Part shown: piece by piece, positions 31,730-38,916 of the stretch
Numbering within the stretch: position 1 is the first letter of the stretch
Layout of the letters: every line of letters starts with the position of its first letter
NCBI GenBank assembly: GCA_945860245.1
Contig: CAMAPO010000009.1
Location: 1 to 44,946, forward strand
Length of the DNA stretch: 44,946 nucleotides
Origin: Bifidobacterium breve
Lineage (GTDB): Bacteria > Actinomycetota > Actinomycetes > Nanopelagicales > Nanopelagicaceae
Reading direction: 5' to 3'
Position numbers and translations under genes: made by a program
Notes under the pieces: generated by a model
Told to the model about the DNA's origin: nothing
Seen by the model: only the letters and a program-made list of their open reading frames with translations
Databases searched by the model: none

Positions 31730-33355
31730 TTAAGCAATTCTTGATTTTTCGCCGGCAATCCACTGAATTGATGAGACCACCAGGAATAGCGCTCCGAAAT
31801 ACCAGACCAGAGGCGCGATTGACCATGAGAAAATTATAAAGACTCCAAGTATCGCGATGCGGCCGATTATGAAAGTGCCCGCATAGGAGAGCCACTTTGG
31901 TTTGTGTTCTCCCTGTAGCGCGCGATATAAATTGTCGTAATGACCATAGATAATTGCAAAGAGAAGCAAGAAAGCAGCTGGGCGATTTAAGTCGGTTATT
32001 ACCGTTAAACAAATGACAATTGCGCCTTCAATGGCGCGCAGGATTGAAGGTTCTAACCAATCAAACCTATTGGTTGATTTAGGTTTCTTAAAAGTATCCA
32101 ATTGATCATCAATCAAATCTTTATTCACACGCTCTTTCGGCCAACTACGAGTCACACGAATACGAGCTCTGAAAACTACAATGATCGATATAGCGGCCAG
32201 AATTGGCATAACAGTGAAGGTAAAAGCAGCGCCACCGATAACCGCTGATGCGCTTATCACTAGCCATCGTTCGCCTATTGGAAATTGGATTACTTTCTTC
32301 GCCCAATATTGCAAGCGAGACTTCTTTGCTTTCTTTATAGGAACAAATCCATCGTTTGCTAATTTGACATCAATGATTGGCAAATCGGTGCTTCTTACCT
32401 TATTAATCCGCGCAAAGTTGTAATCAGATAGATGCCTTACAGCCTGAAATACCATCATCGCCATTGCTGGAATCCAAAGGTCTCGGCCATCTCTCGCTGC
32501 GCCATATGCCAACCCAAAGAAAACCAAATATTCCTTAATTCGATCAGTAATAGCATCTAACCAAGCACCAAGTTGTGAAAAACGTCTGGTGTATCGCGCT
32601 AATTCACCGTCGACACAGTCGACGATGATGCTCAATTGCAAAAGTAGTGCGCCGATGAAAATGGACCAAAAATCACCACGACTAAATTCGTATGCTGAGA
32701 GCAGACCGATGGCAAAAGAGATTAATGTTACTTGATTCGGTGTGACTCGTAAACGGACCGCGGCCCATGTAAATAATTTAGAGAACTTGCGCAATACAAA
32801 GACTGAAAAGAAGCCATCGTTTGCACGGTTGGCCATCTTGAGGCGAAGCCTGTCTACATTAATCGATTCAATCTCTGACCTTACTTTAGAACGCAGTTCA
32901 CTATCACCGCTTCGTATGTAAGTAGCAAAGACTAATTGAGCACTGGCAACGTGAATGTTGGCTCTAACCAAAGCAACCAGTATCAAGTCCAGAGAATGAG
33001 CGTTGATACCAGACCTTTCCATTTTATCTAGAGCCGCTATCACCTCTTTACGTTGGTTCTGCGAAAGTCTGAGAGCACCTACAAAGGTGCTGTTGCCGCC
33101 GCCGGCGGTATGGAAGGAAGAACCTGCGCCAACAACTCTGTCACCAACTACTCGAGTTTCACCATTGTATAAAGGAGCTACCAACGCTGTTGCGGTCTTT
33201 CTTGGATAGTCAGTTAGCAGTTCTAGATGTGGCTGGCTAAATACTGAATTTTCGTCAATTAAAATTAAATCTGAGTTGCTATCAACAAAAGCTTTAGCAA
33301 TATCGGAAATTTTCGTACCGTCATTTACTTTGATCGTCCGAAAATCTATCTTCAT
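31730..33355 (-). CDS. CDP-alcohol phosphotransferase with N-terminal nucleotidyltransferase-like and C-terminal membrane domain
   Basis: A 541-residue integral membrane protein. Residues 1-180 are soluble and look like a degenerate NTP-transferase domain; residues about 200-390 hold the CDP-alcohol phosphatidyltransferase domain with the complete motif DxxDGxxAR(x8)GxxxDxxxD (DCVDGELARYTRRF...GAWLDAITD); residues 390-541 form several further membrane segments, similar to the DUF5941-type region of Streptomyces homologues as I remember it. The reaction is transfer of a phospho-alcohol from CDP-alcohol to a second alcohol with release of CMP. With the separate nucleotidyltransferase at 35065 it suggests CDP-activated inositol, glycerol or another polyol. 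A TATATT hexamer lies 6 nt before the ATG. Confidence 0.8.
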   Translation of the reverse strand: MKIDFRTIKVNDGTKISDIAKAFVDSNSDLILIDENSVFSQPHLELLTDYPRKTATALVAPLYNGETRVVGDRVVGAGSSFHTAGGGNSTFVGALRLSQNQRKEVIAALDKMERSGINAHSLDLILVALVRANIHVASAQLVFATYIRSGDSELRSKVRSEIESINVDRLRLKMANRANDGFFSVFVLRKFSKLFTWAAVRLRVTPNQVTLISFAIGLLSAYEFSRGDFWSIFIGALLLQLSIIVDCVDGELARYTRRFSQLGAWLDAITDRIKEYLVFFGLAYGAARDGRDLWIPAMAMMVFQAVRHLSDYNFARINKVRSTDLPIIDVKLANDGFVPIKKAKKSRLQYWAKKVIQFPIGERWLVISASAVIGGAAFTFTVMPILAAISIIVVFRARIRVTRSWPKERVNKDLIDDQLDTFKKPKSTNRFDWLEPSILRAIEGAIVICLTVITDLNRPAAFLLLFAIIYGHYDNLYRALQGEHKPKWLSYAGTFIIGRIAILGVFIIFSWSIAPLVWYFGALFLVVSSIQWIAGEKSRIA

Positions 33356-33361
33356 AGTCTT

Positions 33362-33367
33362 AATATA
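33362..33367 (-). promoter_or_regulatory. -10-like hexamer of a probable leaderless promoter
   Basis: TATATT is followed by six bases (AAGACT) and the ATG of the large CDP-alcohol phosphotransferase. It overlaps the intergenic gap (21 bp) after the upstream membrane protein gene. Confidence 0.5.
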
Positions 33368-33376
33368 TCCTTACTT

Positions 33377-34147
33377 TTACTCGCTGTGGGTGCGCGCCCT
33401 TGCAAATCTCATAAGTGCAGTTGAAATATTAGAAAAATTTGAGTTTTGCATTCTTAAACCAAAGAAGAGGACGATCGTATTTGGTTTACTGATTTCACCT
33501 GTGTAACTGAAATAGATCAACATTGCTAAGAGAATTAACATTGCGATGCCAGAGATCAAAATTCCGGTTTCTCCAGATTTAATACGGGTTCCAATCCTCA
33601 CAATATTGGGGATAGGTTCCTTTCTATTCCTCGCAACCACAAATCCACGTTGCGCGTCAATCTGATTCCTAAATAGCTTTCCGTACACTTGAAAAATGGC
33701 GAGTACCACCAAAAGATTAATTACTCCGAAAACCCAATTTAAATAGGTGAAGAATAGAATTATCACTCCGAGTTGTGTGAATGTACTAAGCAAGTTTGTT
33801 AATTCAAAGGCAAGTGACCAACGCCAATTTTCTTTCGCCCCAGTAATCTCGTTATTAGATGCTTTAAATGCTTTATCAAAGAATCTGACTCGGTAAATCC
33901 GTTGGACAAAGTGACCACCTCGCGTGACGCCAAAGAATAAGAAGAATACTGTTACTAGAAGAACAAGCATCGTTTGACTGATTGTGCCTTCATCTAAAAT
34001 AATTTTTGTAAATAACTTTGCGACAGCCAATTCTGATACCGAAATCATCGCCGCAATAAGAACAAGTCCTAGCAGAATTAATCTGTATTTTCTGGTCGAG
34101 AAAAGTTCGGTGAGTGCATATAACATCTCTTTGGCTACAAATCGCAT
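33377..34147 (-). CDS. ABC-exporter-like transmembrane domain protein lacking an ATPase domain
   Basis: A 256-residue membrane protein with about six hydrophobic segments. Its layout resembles the transmembrane half of type IV ABC exporters: two helices (RLILLGLVLIAAMISVSELAVAKLF and MLVLLVTVFFLFFGVTRGGHFVQRI), a long charged cytoplasmic stretch, two more helix pairs (GVIILFFTYLNWVFGVINLLVVLAI and GILISGIAMLILLAMLIYFSY) and a final GLRMQNSNFSNI segment, where a nucleotide-binding domain would normally follow. The protein ends there with no Walker motif, and no ATPase gene lies in the cluster. It could be a degenerate exporter, a subunit powered by an unlinked ATPase, or an unrelated helix bundle. 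Located between two CDP-alcohol phosphotransferase genes. Confidence 0.6.
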   Translation of the reverse strand: MRFVAKEMLYALTELFSTRKYRLILLGLVLIAAMISVSELAVAKLFTKIILDEGTISQTMLVLLVTVFFLFFGVTRGGHFVQRIYRVRFFDKAFKASNNEITGAKENWRWSLAFELTNLLSTFTQLGVIILFFTYLNWVFGVINLLVVLAIFQVYGKLFRNQIDAQRGFVVARNRKEPIPNIVRIGTRIKSGETGILISGIAMLILLAMLIYFSYTGEISKPNTIVLFFGLRMQNSNFSNISTALMRFARARTHSE

Positions 34148-34148
34148 T

Positions 34149-34922
34149 TTAGTTATTCCTCAATTTAGAAGACGTTACGATAGCGGTAATATGTCCCAAA
34201 GTAACAAATATCGCAATTCCAAGAGCAATAGTTAGCGTTTGGTTAAAGCTCCCAAAAATCGCAATGAAGATAGTGAATTCAACTGAGTGAAACATTCGTT
34301 GGGCAGGCAAATAGTTAAATACTTTTCTTATAGACCGTAGCAATCCTTTAATTGGAAGGTTAACGCCCTTAGTGTCTTGAATTTTATTTAGCCCTGAAAA
34401 TGCTCGGGCGACATGAACGGCGTCATTGAGTCCCTTGTTAATGATGACAAGAATCGCAAGGAGGGCGCCAAAATATGGATAGATTGAAGTTGTTATTGGC
34501 TCTGCTGGCCATCCGGCAAGGCGAAGCCCTAAGCAGAGTGGCAATAGACATTCGGCTAAGTAATGCCCTAATTTATCTAAGAAGATACCCATTGGAGATT
34601 TTGTATTTCTCCATCGTGCGACTTCGCCATCACAGCAGTCAATCAGCATTTGAAGTTGGCTCAAGAGGAGTGCAAGGGCAATTCCAGCCCATCCTTGAAT
34701 AAGCAGCGCTGGTCCAATCGATGCACCTGTAACAATCATTAACCAAGTAACACCATTTGCAGATATGGAAGTACGCAGTAATATGCGAGTTAAATAAGGC
34801 GAAAGTCTGCGTAGGTAGAGATCTGCTATCCAGTGTTCAGATGTTGAACGTCCAGTTACTGAAACTGGTTGTGAAATTTCGCGGATCTGGGCAATCGTCG
34901 GGCGAGCTGGTCTGTCTGTCAT
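34149..34922 (-). CDS. CDP-alcohol phosphotransferase with altered last catalytic Asp
   Basis: A 257-residue membrane enzyme of the CDP-alcohol phosphatidyltransferase family. The motif region reads DCCDGEVARWRNTKSPMGIFLDKLGH: the four metal-binding residues up to the third Asp are present, but the fourth Asp, which serves as catalytic base in characterised members, is His. Five or six membrane segments surround it. The first 40 residues (TIAQIREISQPV) are polar and cytoplasmic. It begins the leftward unit that continues with the ABC-TMD-like protein, the large CDP-alcohol phosphotransferase and a glycosyltransferase, and faces a CTP-type nucleotidyltransferase gene across a 142-bp gap. Either a subfamily that uses His, or an enzyme with reduced activity. 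Confidence 0.78.
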   Translation of the reverse strand: MTDRPARPTIAQIREISQPVSVTGRSTSEHWIADLYLRRLSPYLTRILLRTSISANGVTWLMIVTGASIGPALLIQGWAGIALALLLSQLQMLIDCCDGEVARWRNTKSPMGIFLDKLGHYLAECLLPLCLGLRLAGWPAEPITTSIYPYFGALLAILVIINKGLNDAVHVARAFSGLNKIQDTKGVNLPIKGLLRSIRKVFNYLPAQRMFHSVEFTIFIAIFGSFNQTLTIALGIAIFVTLGHITAIVTSSKLRNN

Positions 34923-34960
34923 CTCACTTCACCTACAGCCTTGCATCTGGCGAGAGATCT

Positions 34961-35031
34961 TAAGCAGTGGATGCATATCCAAGATGCAAAGATTTCCCGT
35001 CATAAGCGGTAATCTATCGTGCTTAAGCGGT
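34961..35031 (+). promoter_or_regulatory. Three TAAGCRGT boxes at 42- and 21-bp spacing in the divergent intergenic region
   Basis: TAAGCAGT (34961-34968), TAAGCGGT (35003-35010) and TAAGCGGT (35024-35031) lie in the same orientation between the divergent CDP-alcohol phosphotransferase and nucleotidyltransferase genes. The starts differ by 42 and 21 bp, that is whole multiples of two helical turns, so all face the same side of the helix. This fits a regulator binding cooperatively, but no protein is known. Confidence 0.5.
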
Positions 35032-35064
35032 ATTTTCGGCATGGTTAGGTCTAGAGGATAAAAA

Positions 35065-35760
35065 ATGGCGATTCAAGTTGTAATTCTGGCGGCCGGTATG
35101 GGAACTAGATTAGGAAAGCCTTGGCCTAAGCCACTTACAGTCTTATCTGATGGTCGCTCGATAATGCAACAGCAGATGGAAAATGTTTCAAAGGTCTTTG
35201 GAGATAAGGCTCGTATAACTGTGGTCGTAGGATTTAAGTTAGAGATGATTATTGAAGCCCATCCAACAGCATCTTTTGTATACAACGAAGTTTATGACCA
35301 AACAAATACTTCCAAGAGTCTCTTGAAAGCCTTGATAGCAAGTCAGGAATCAGGCGTACTTTGGTTAAATGGAGACGTCGTATTTGATGCCAAAGTTTTG
35401 GAAAGAGTAGCTTCTCGCATCGAATCTGAAAAATCATTTGTCTGTGTAAATACATCTGCGACGGCGGAAGAAGAGGTCAAATACACAGTTGACGATAAAG
35501 GATTTATCAAAGAGCTATCAAAGACAGTGCAAGGAGCACTCGGCGAAGCGGTTGGTATCAATTTCATATCTGCAAGCCATAAAAATGATGTTATTACTCA
35601 ACTAAAAGCCTGCGGCGACCAAGATTACTTTGAGCGCGGGTTGGAACTTGCAATTGAAAAGAATGGCATTGAGATAGAACCGGTAGATATTTCAGATTTA
35701 TTTGCGGTCGAAGTAGATTTTCAAGCAGATCTTGACCGAGCAAATCAAGGCCTGAAGTAA
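35065..35760 (+). CDS. Sugar/alcohol-phosphate nucleotidyltransferase (NTP transferase)
   Basis: A 231-residue GT-A fold nucleotidyltransferase of the LicC/inositol-1-phosphate cytidylyltransferase group. Seen: the nucleotide-binding signature LAAGMGTRLGKPWPKPL at residues 8-24, the acceptor site YNEVYDQTNTSKSLLKAL near 75, and the catalytic metal Asp in WLNGDVVFD near 97; VEVDFQADLDRA at the end gives the second metal ligands. It would convert an alcohol or sugar phosphate and CTP (or another NTP) to the activated form used by the two CDP-alcohol phosphotransferases across the divergent promoter. AGAGGA 6 nt before the ATG is a good ribosome-binding site. It ends directly against the stop of the convergent fusion gene. 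Confidence 0.78.
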   Translation: MAIQVVILAAGMGTRLGKPWPKPLTVLSDGRSIMQQQMENVSKVFGDKARITVVVGFKLEMIIEAHPTASFVYNEVYDQTNTSKSLLKALIASQESGVLWLNGDVVFDAKVLERVASRIESEKSFVCVNTSATAEEEVKYTVDDKGFIKELSKTVQGALGEAVGINFISASHKNDVITQLKACGDQDYFERGLELAIEKNGIEIEPVDISDLFAVEVDFQADLDRANQGLK

Positions 35761-37602
35761 TTAAAGTGAGACTCGGCGAAGTCCTTCTTTAATCGCCATC
35801 TCAACTTCAGAAATCTTTAAATCTGAGATTTTAATCGTCTCGGTGATCGGTTCGATTTCGCGCCAATCCAGTTTTGGATTGATCGGTGTTGGGCTTATAA
35901 CTTGAACGTCTGCACCAAGTGCATAATCAATATATTTAATTCCATCACCGTGGACATATTCTTCAAATCCTTTAAATACGACTAGCGCGCAAGGAATACC
36001 ATAGCTCTGACAGGTGATCAGTACGTGCATCGCACTTGTCACAACGCTCTCATATTTAATAAGTGTTTCAATGAAAGAGATAATTTCGTCAGGATGTGAA
36101 AGTTGAACCGATAATTCATCACAGTTATCTGGGAGTTTTACTGGTGCTTGCAGATGTGTGTAATGGCGTACCAAGGCGATCCTGCCGTTTGTCACACCAC
36201 GGGCTAATGGAAGTATTCTTGAGAGAACTATGCCTGGGTCTCCAAAATTCTCAACCCTTGGTCCCCCGGATTGCACAATCAAGTCTGCAGTATGTGGTCC
36301 TCGCACAGAAACGAAATCTGCCTTTGGGTTTATGGCATGTTTAAATGAACTTACCCCTGTCCCAATTACGACAGAATTACTTTTAATAAATCTGCCTACC
36401 GAACCCAGGCTAACTATATGCTTATTCGGCGCTCGAGTTGTTAACCCTTGAAAGATGATTTTGCTGTCGGTGTAATGACTAAAGATAAATGGCGTTAACC
36501 AATCTCCAAAATTCCCAGGATAAGGATTTTCCCACCAGGAAAGTTTGACTTTATTACTGCTTGGTTTAGCCGAATATTGCAAGAAACTTGATGCCACTTT
36601 TATTGCAGCGCTTTCATATCTATTTGGAAGCACTTTTTGCCGGAAAATCTGAATTGCCTCTTGATATTTGGTGATATCTCCGGCTTTGCCAGCCAATAAC
36701 AAGTCCCGCACGGCATCACCGCTGAGATTATTATGCTTCTTGCCCGTCAAGAATCCAGTTACTCCAGATGCATCCACTAGTAAACGTAACCTTGCCGAGA
36801 AGTTTTCTGGCAATTTCTCTTCAATTAGTTTGGCTAATTCCAGAAGTTGTTTTTTTAGCCCGAGCTTCTTCTTTGAATTCCCCGTGTGCTGTTCTACTTT
36901 TTTCTTAAAATTATCTACTTGCCCACTAGAACCAAATCTAAAGAAGACTTCGTGGCTCTCTAGGGTTCCTGCGCCCTTATCAACGGCGCAGTTAGAAGGG
37001 ATTATCTGGAATGTCATATTAGGAGAATTGGCTCTCCAGGCTTCTTCAAAGAAGAAGTCATCAGTTGCTCTTACCGTTGCTGCTGTTTCAAACTCTGCAG
37101 CTGCTGCCACCATCTTTCGTGCCTGTGCAGTTGTATTTATTCCCCAAAAGCAAGGTTCCCAGAATCTTCCACGGCTCTGATATCCAATACTAACTGGAGC
37201 GCTGAACCCGCGTTGAAAACCAATAATGTCTGCAGTTGAGTGAAGAATGAAATCGGGAATTGAAAAAATCTCGCAGTCGACATCAATCCAAAATACTTTC
37301 TTATTTGGATTTGCCGCACAAACTTCAGCTATAAATCCAACTTTCTTCCGGCAAATATCTGCCCAGTCTTCATCTTTACGCTTTGAGATTTGGCGTAATT
37401 CATAAGCAATGCCAAGCTCTTCTAGATTTGCCTGGAGCCGCAAAGCATGGCTCTTGTAATACTCATCCCCTGTGAAAAATGAACAGATGATGGCGTTTGA
37501 AATTTTCGCCTGCGTCGCACTTTTTAGAGCCGCACCTGATGCAAATTGGTCTTCGAGGGCATCAAGAATCTGGTTACCGTCGAAATCAAGGCTGCTCATC
37601 AC
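35761..37602 (-). CDS. Bifunctional glycosyltransferase / polysaccharide pyruvyltransferase-like fusion
   Basis: A 613-residue soluble protein with two parts. The N-terminal 250 residues resemble a nucleotide-sugar glycosyltransferase: FWIDVDCEIFSIPDF near residue 105 is a DxD-type metal site, and YQSRGRFWEPCFWGINTT and ATDDFFFEEAW follow. A Lys-rich linker (about 240-290) leads to the C-terminal 300 residues, which match polysaccharide pyruvyltransferases: WWENPYPGNFGDWLTPF, LGSVGRFIKSNSVVIGTGV, SVRGPHTADL, NFGDPGIVLSR and a TSAMHVLITCQSYGIPC block. It would add a ketal pyruvate and a sugar to an envelope polymer. A TATAAC hexamer is 5 nt before the GTG (37602); ATG 37599 is the other start. 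Confidence 0.75.
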   Translation of the reverse strand: MMSSLDFDGNQILDALEDQFASGAALKSATQAKISNAIICSFFTGDEYYKSHALRLQANLEELGIAYELRQISKRKDEDWADICRKKVGFIAEVCAANPNKKVFWIDVDCEIFSIPDFILHSTADIIGFQRGFSAPVSIGYQSRGRFWEPCFWGINTTAQARKMVAAAAEFETAATVRATDDFFFEEAWRANSPNMTFQIIPSNCAVDKGAGTLESHEVFFRFGSSGQVDNFKKKVEQHTGNSKKKLGLKKQLLELAKLIEEKLPENFSARLRLLVDASGVTGFLTGKKHNNLSGDAVRDLLLAGKAGDITKYQEAIQIFRQKVLPNRYESAAIKVASSFLQYSAKPSSNKVKLSWWENPYPGNFGDWLTPFIFSHYTDSKIIFQGLTTRAPNKHIVSLGSVGRFIKSNSVVIGTGVSSFKHAINPKADFVSVRGPHTADLIVQSGGPRVENFGDPGIVLSRILPLARGVTNGRIALVRHYTHLQAPVKLPDNCDELSVQLSHPDEIISFIETLIKYESVVTSAMHVLITCQSYGIPCALVVFKGFEEYVHGDGIKYIDYALGADVQVISPTPINPKLDWREIEPITETIKISDLKISEVEMAIKEGLRRVSL

Positions 37603-37607
37603 TCAAA

Positions 37608-37613
37608 GTTATA
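37608..37613 (-). promoter_or_regulatory. -10-like hexamer of a probable leaderless promoter
   Basis: TATAAC is followed by five bases (TTTGA) and GTG, then ATG, of the fusion gene. No ribosome-binding site is seen. Confidence 0.45.
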
Positions 37614-37658
37614 GGAACGAGTTAAATACCTGCCGCACTCAAAGCAAATAGAAGTTAT

Positions 37659-37747
37659 ACGTTAGGTGAACAGAGCGGAGATGTCCGAGCCAGCGAACGT
37701 CAGTTATTTGTGGTTGGTTCCACGTTAAGGTGAAAGAGAGCGGAGAC
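37659..37747. repeat. Imperfect direct repeat of the tRNA-Ser 3' end and flank (att-like)
   Basis: ACGTTAGGTGAACAGAGCGG plus AGAT (37659-37682) resembles ACGTTAAGGTGAAAGAGAGC plus GGAGAC (37722-37747), two small gaps or changes in 24-26 bp. The second copy covers the last seven bases of the tRNA-Ser gene. Such a partial duplication next to a tRNA is what site-specific integration leaves behind, though no integrase gene is present here. Confidence 0.45.
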
Positions 37748-37829
37748 GAGGAGATTTGAACTCCTGAAGGCTTTTACACCTTACCTCGTTAGCAGTGAGG
37801 CGCACTCGACCGGGCTATGCGACGTCTCC
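37741..37829 (-). tRNA. tRNA-Ser (anticodon GCT)
   Basis: An 89-base tRNA with an acceptor stem GGAGACG/CGTCTCC, a G discriminator, a long variable arm (AAGG...CCTT) as in type II tRNAs, loop CTGCTAA giving anticodon GCT (codons AGU/AGC), and a T arm AGGAG/CTCCT with TTCAAAT. No CCA is encoded. In the anticodon stem CCTCA/CGAGG the closing pair is A31-C39, a mismatch. It lies on the minus strand at the border of the envelope gene cluster. Confidence 0.93.
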
Positions 37830-37859
37830 AAGTACAGGTGAGAGTTTACAGGTAGTTGG

Positions 37860-38852
37860 CTATCGGGTGAAACGCTTCTCCTGCATTAGCGCGTCCCAAA
37901 TAACCGCTTGGGCAGCAAGGGCATCCTGAGAATTCTGAGCCTGATTAAGGGCGTTGATATCTACGCGATCGCAGACTTCTTCTAAGTAAGTAATAATTTC
38001 GATGCTGCGAGTAAGTGCGCGCACCGGATCTTCGCGGAATGGAAATTGATCAAGCAAAATCGGATCTGACCAATTAATACTGCGCAGTGCCAACATATAT
38101 TCAATAGTTTCAAATAAGTGAACAGATGCAACTGGCAGGTCATCATCCCAACCACGCCAATTATCGTTTAGCTCAGCGCTAACCAACTTACCGTGGCGGT
38201 GGATAAGCAAAAGTGATTCCGCAGGGGTTTCTTGCGCCATCAGTGAATGGCCGAAGTCCATAACAATTCCGACGTTATCAACTTTCATCTCGCTTATAGC
38301 AAGAAGCGTTTTGGCAGCTGTTGCAAGGGTCATGCGAACGCGTGGTTCTTTGCATTTGTATTCAATGGCAAATTGCACCTTTGGATTTTCGTTTGCTAGA
38401 TCGCGGATACCGTTGATGGTGTAATCCCAGATCTGTAAATAATTTGCTTGCAATGGGAAATCAAAACCATCTTGGCCGGGCCAGAATTTAACGTAAGTCG
38501 CGCCTAGAATTTCAGCGGCTGCGATTGCTTCACGTACTCGGTCTTTGGTTTGTGAGCGCAACTTGGTATCCGGGTTGGTAAATGAGCCCTTTACATACTC
38601 GCGCATATAAATATGTGGAGTTGTGGCGCGGCAGATAAGTCCGTTGTCATCGAGCATCTTCTTGATCTCAACTGCAGTGCGCTCTGGAATATCGAATGGG
38701 ACGTTGATATCAAGGTGTTTTAGGCCAGGGACTTTGGCGGCATCTTCAATCATTTGTTTGCTGGTACGAGTTGGGCCGTAACCATCTCCGGCATAACGGT
38801 CAACGAATTGGCCAAATGCCCAGATGCCTGCGCCGTAAGTTAGTTTTCCCAT
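37860..38852 (-). CDS. Xylose-isomerase-like TIM barrel, candidate D-apiose isomerase
   Basis: A 330-residue TIM-barrel isomerase of the AP-endonuclease-2 superfamily. It starts YGAGIWAFGQFVDRYAGDGYGP, and carries FAIEYKCKEPRVRM near residue 162 (metal Glu), VGIVMDFGHSLMA near 198 (metal Asp/His), and LVSAELNDNWRGWDDDLPV near 230 (Glu, Asp). The last part (VHLFETIEYMLAL, ILLDQFPFREDP) resembles L-rhamnose-isomerase-like and apiose-isomerase-like proteins. It is the final gene of a leftward operon with split transketolase and an FGGY kinase, which is the gene set of the known D-apiose isomerase pathway. Another pentose such as D-lyxose or L-arabinose is the main alternative. Confidence 0.6.
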   Translation of the reverse strand: MGKLTYGAGIWAFGQFVDRYAGDGYGPTRTSKQMIEDAAKVPGLKHLDINVPFDIPERTAVEIKKMLDDNGLICRATTPHIYMREYVKGSFTNPDTKLRSQTKDRVREAIAAAEILGATYVKFWPGQDGFDFPLQANYLQIWDYTINGIRDLANENPKVQFAIEYKCKEPRVRMTLATAAKTLLAISEMKVDNVGIVMDFGHSLMAQETPAESLLLIHRHGKLVSAELNDNWRGWDDDLPVASVHLFETIEYMLALRSINWSDPILLDQFPFREDPVRALTRSIEIITYLEEVCDRVDINALNQAQNSQDALAAQAVIWDALMQEKRFTR

Positions 38853-38916
38853 TTTTAGCCTGCTTTCTATTCTTATATTGAGATCTTATGATGTTTACTC
38901 GGTCGTGAATAGGGCT

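Noticed and set aside
36668-37180. Open frame of 170 codons on the plus strand opposite the fusion gene
   Set aside because: Shadow of the minus-strand gene; the composition is not protein-like and no start signal is seen.
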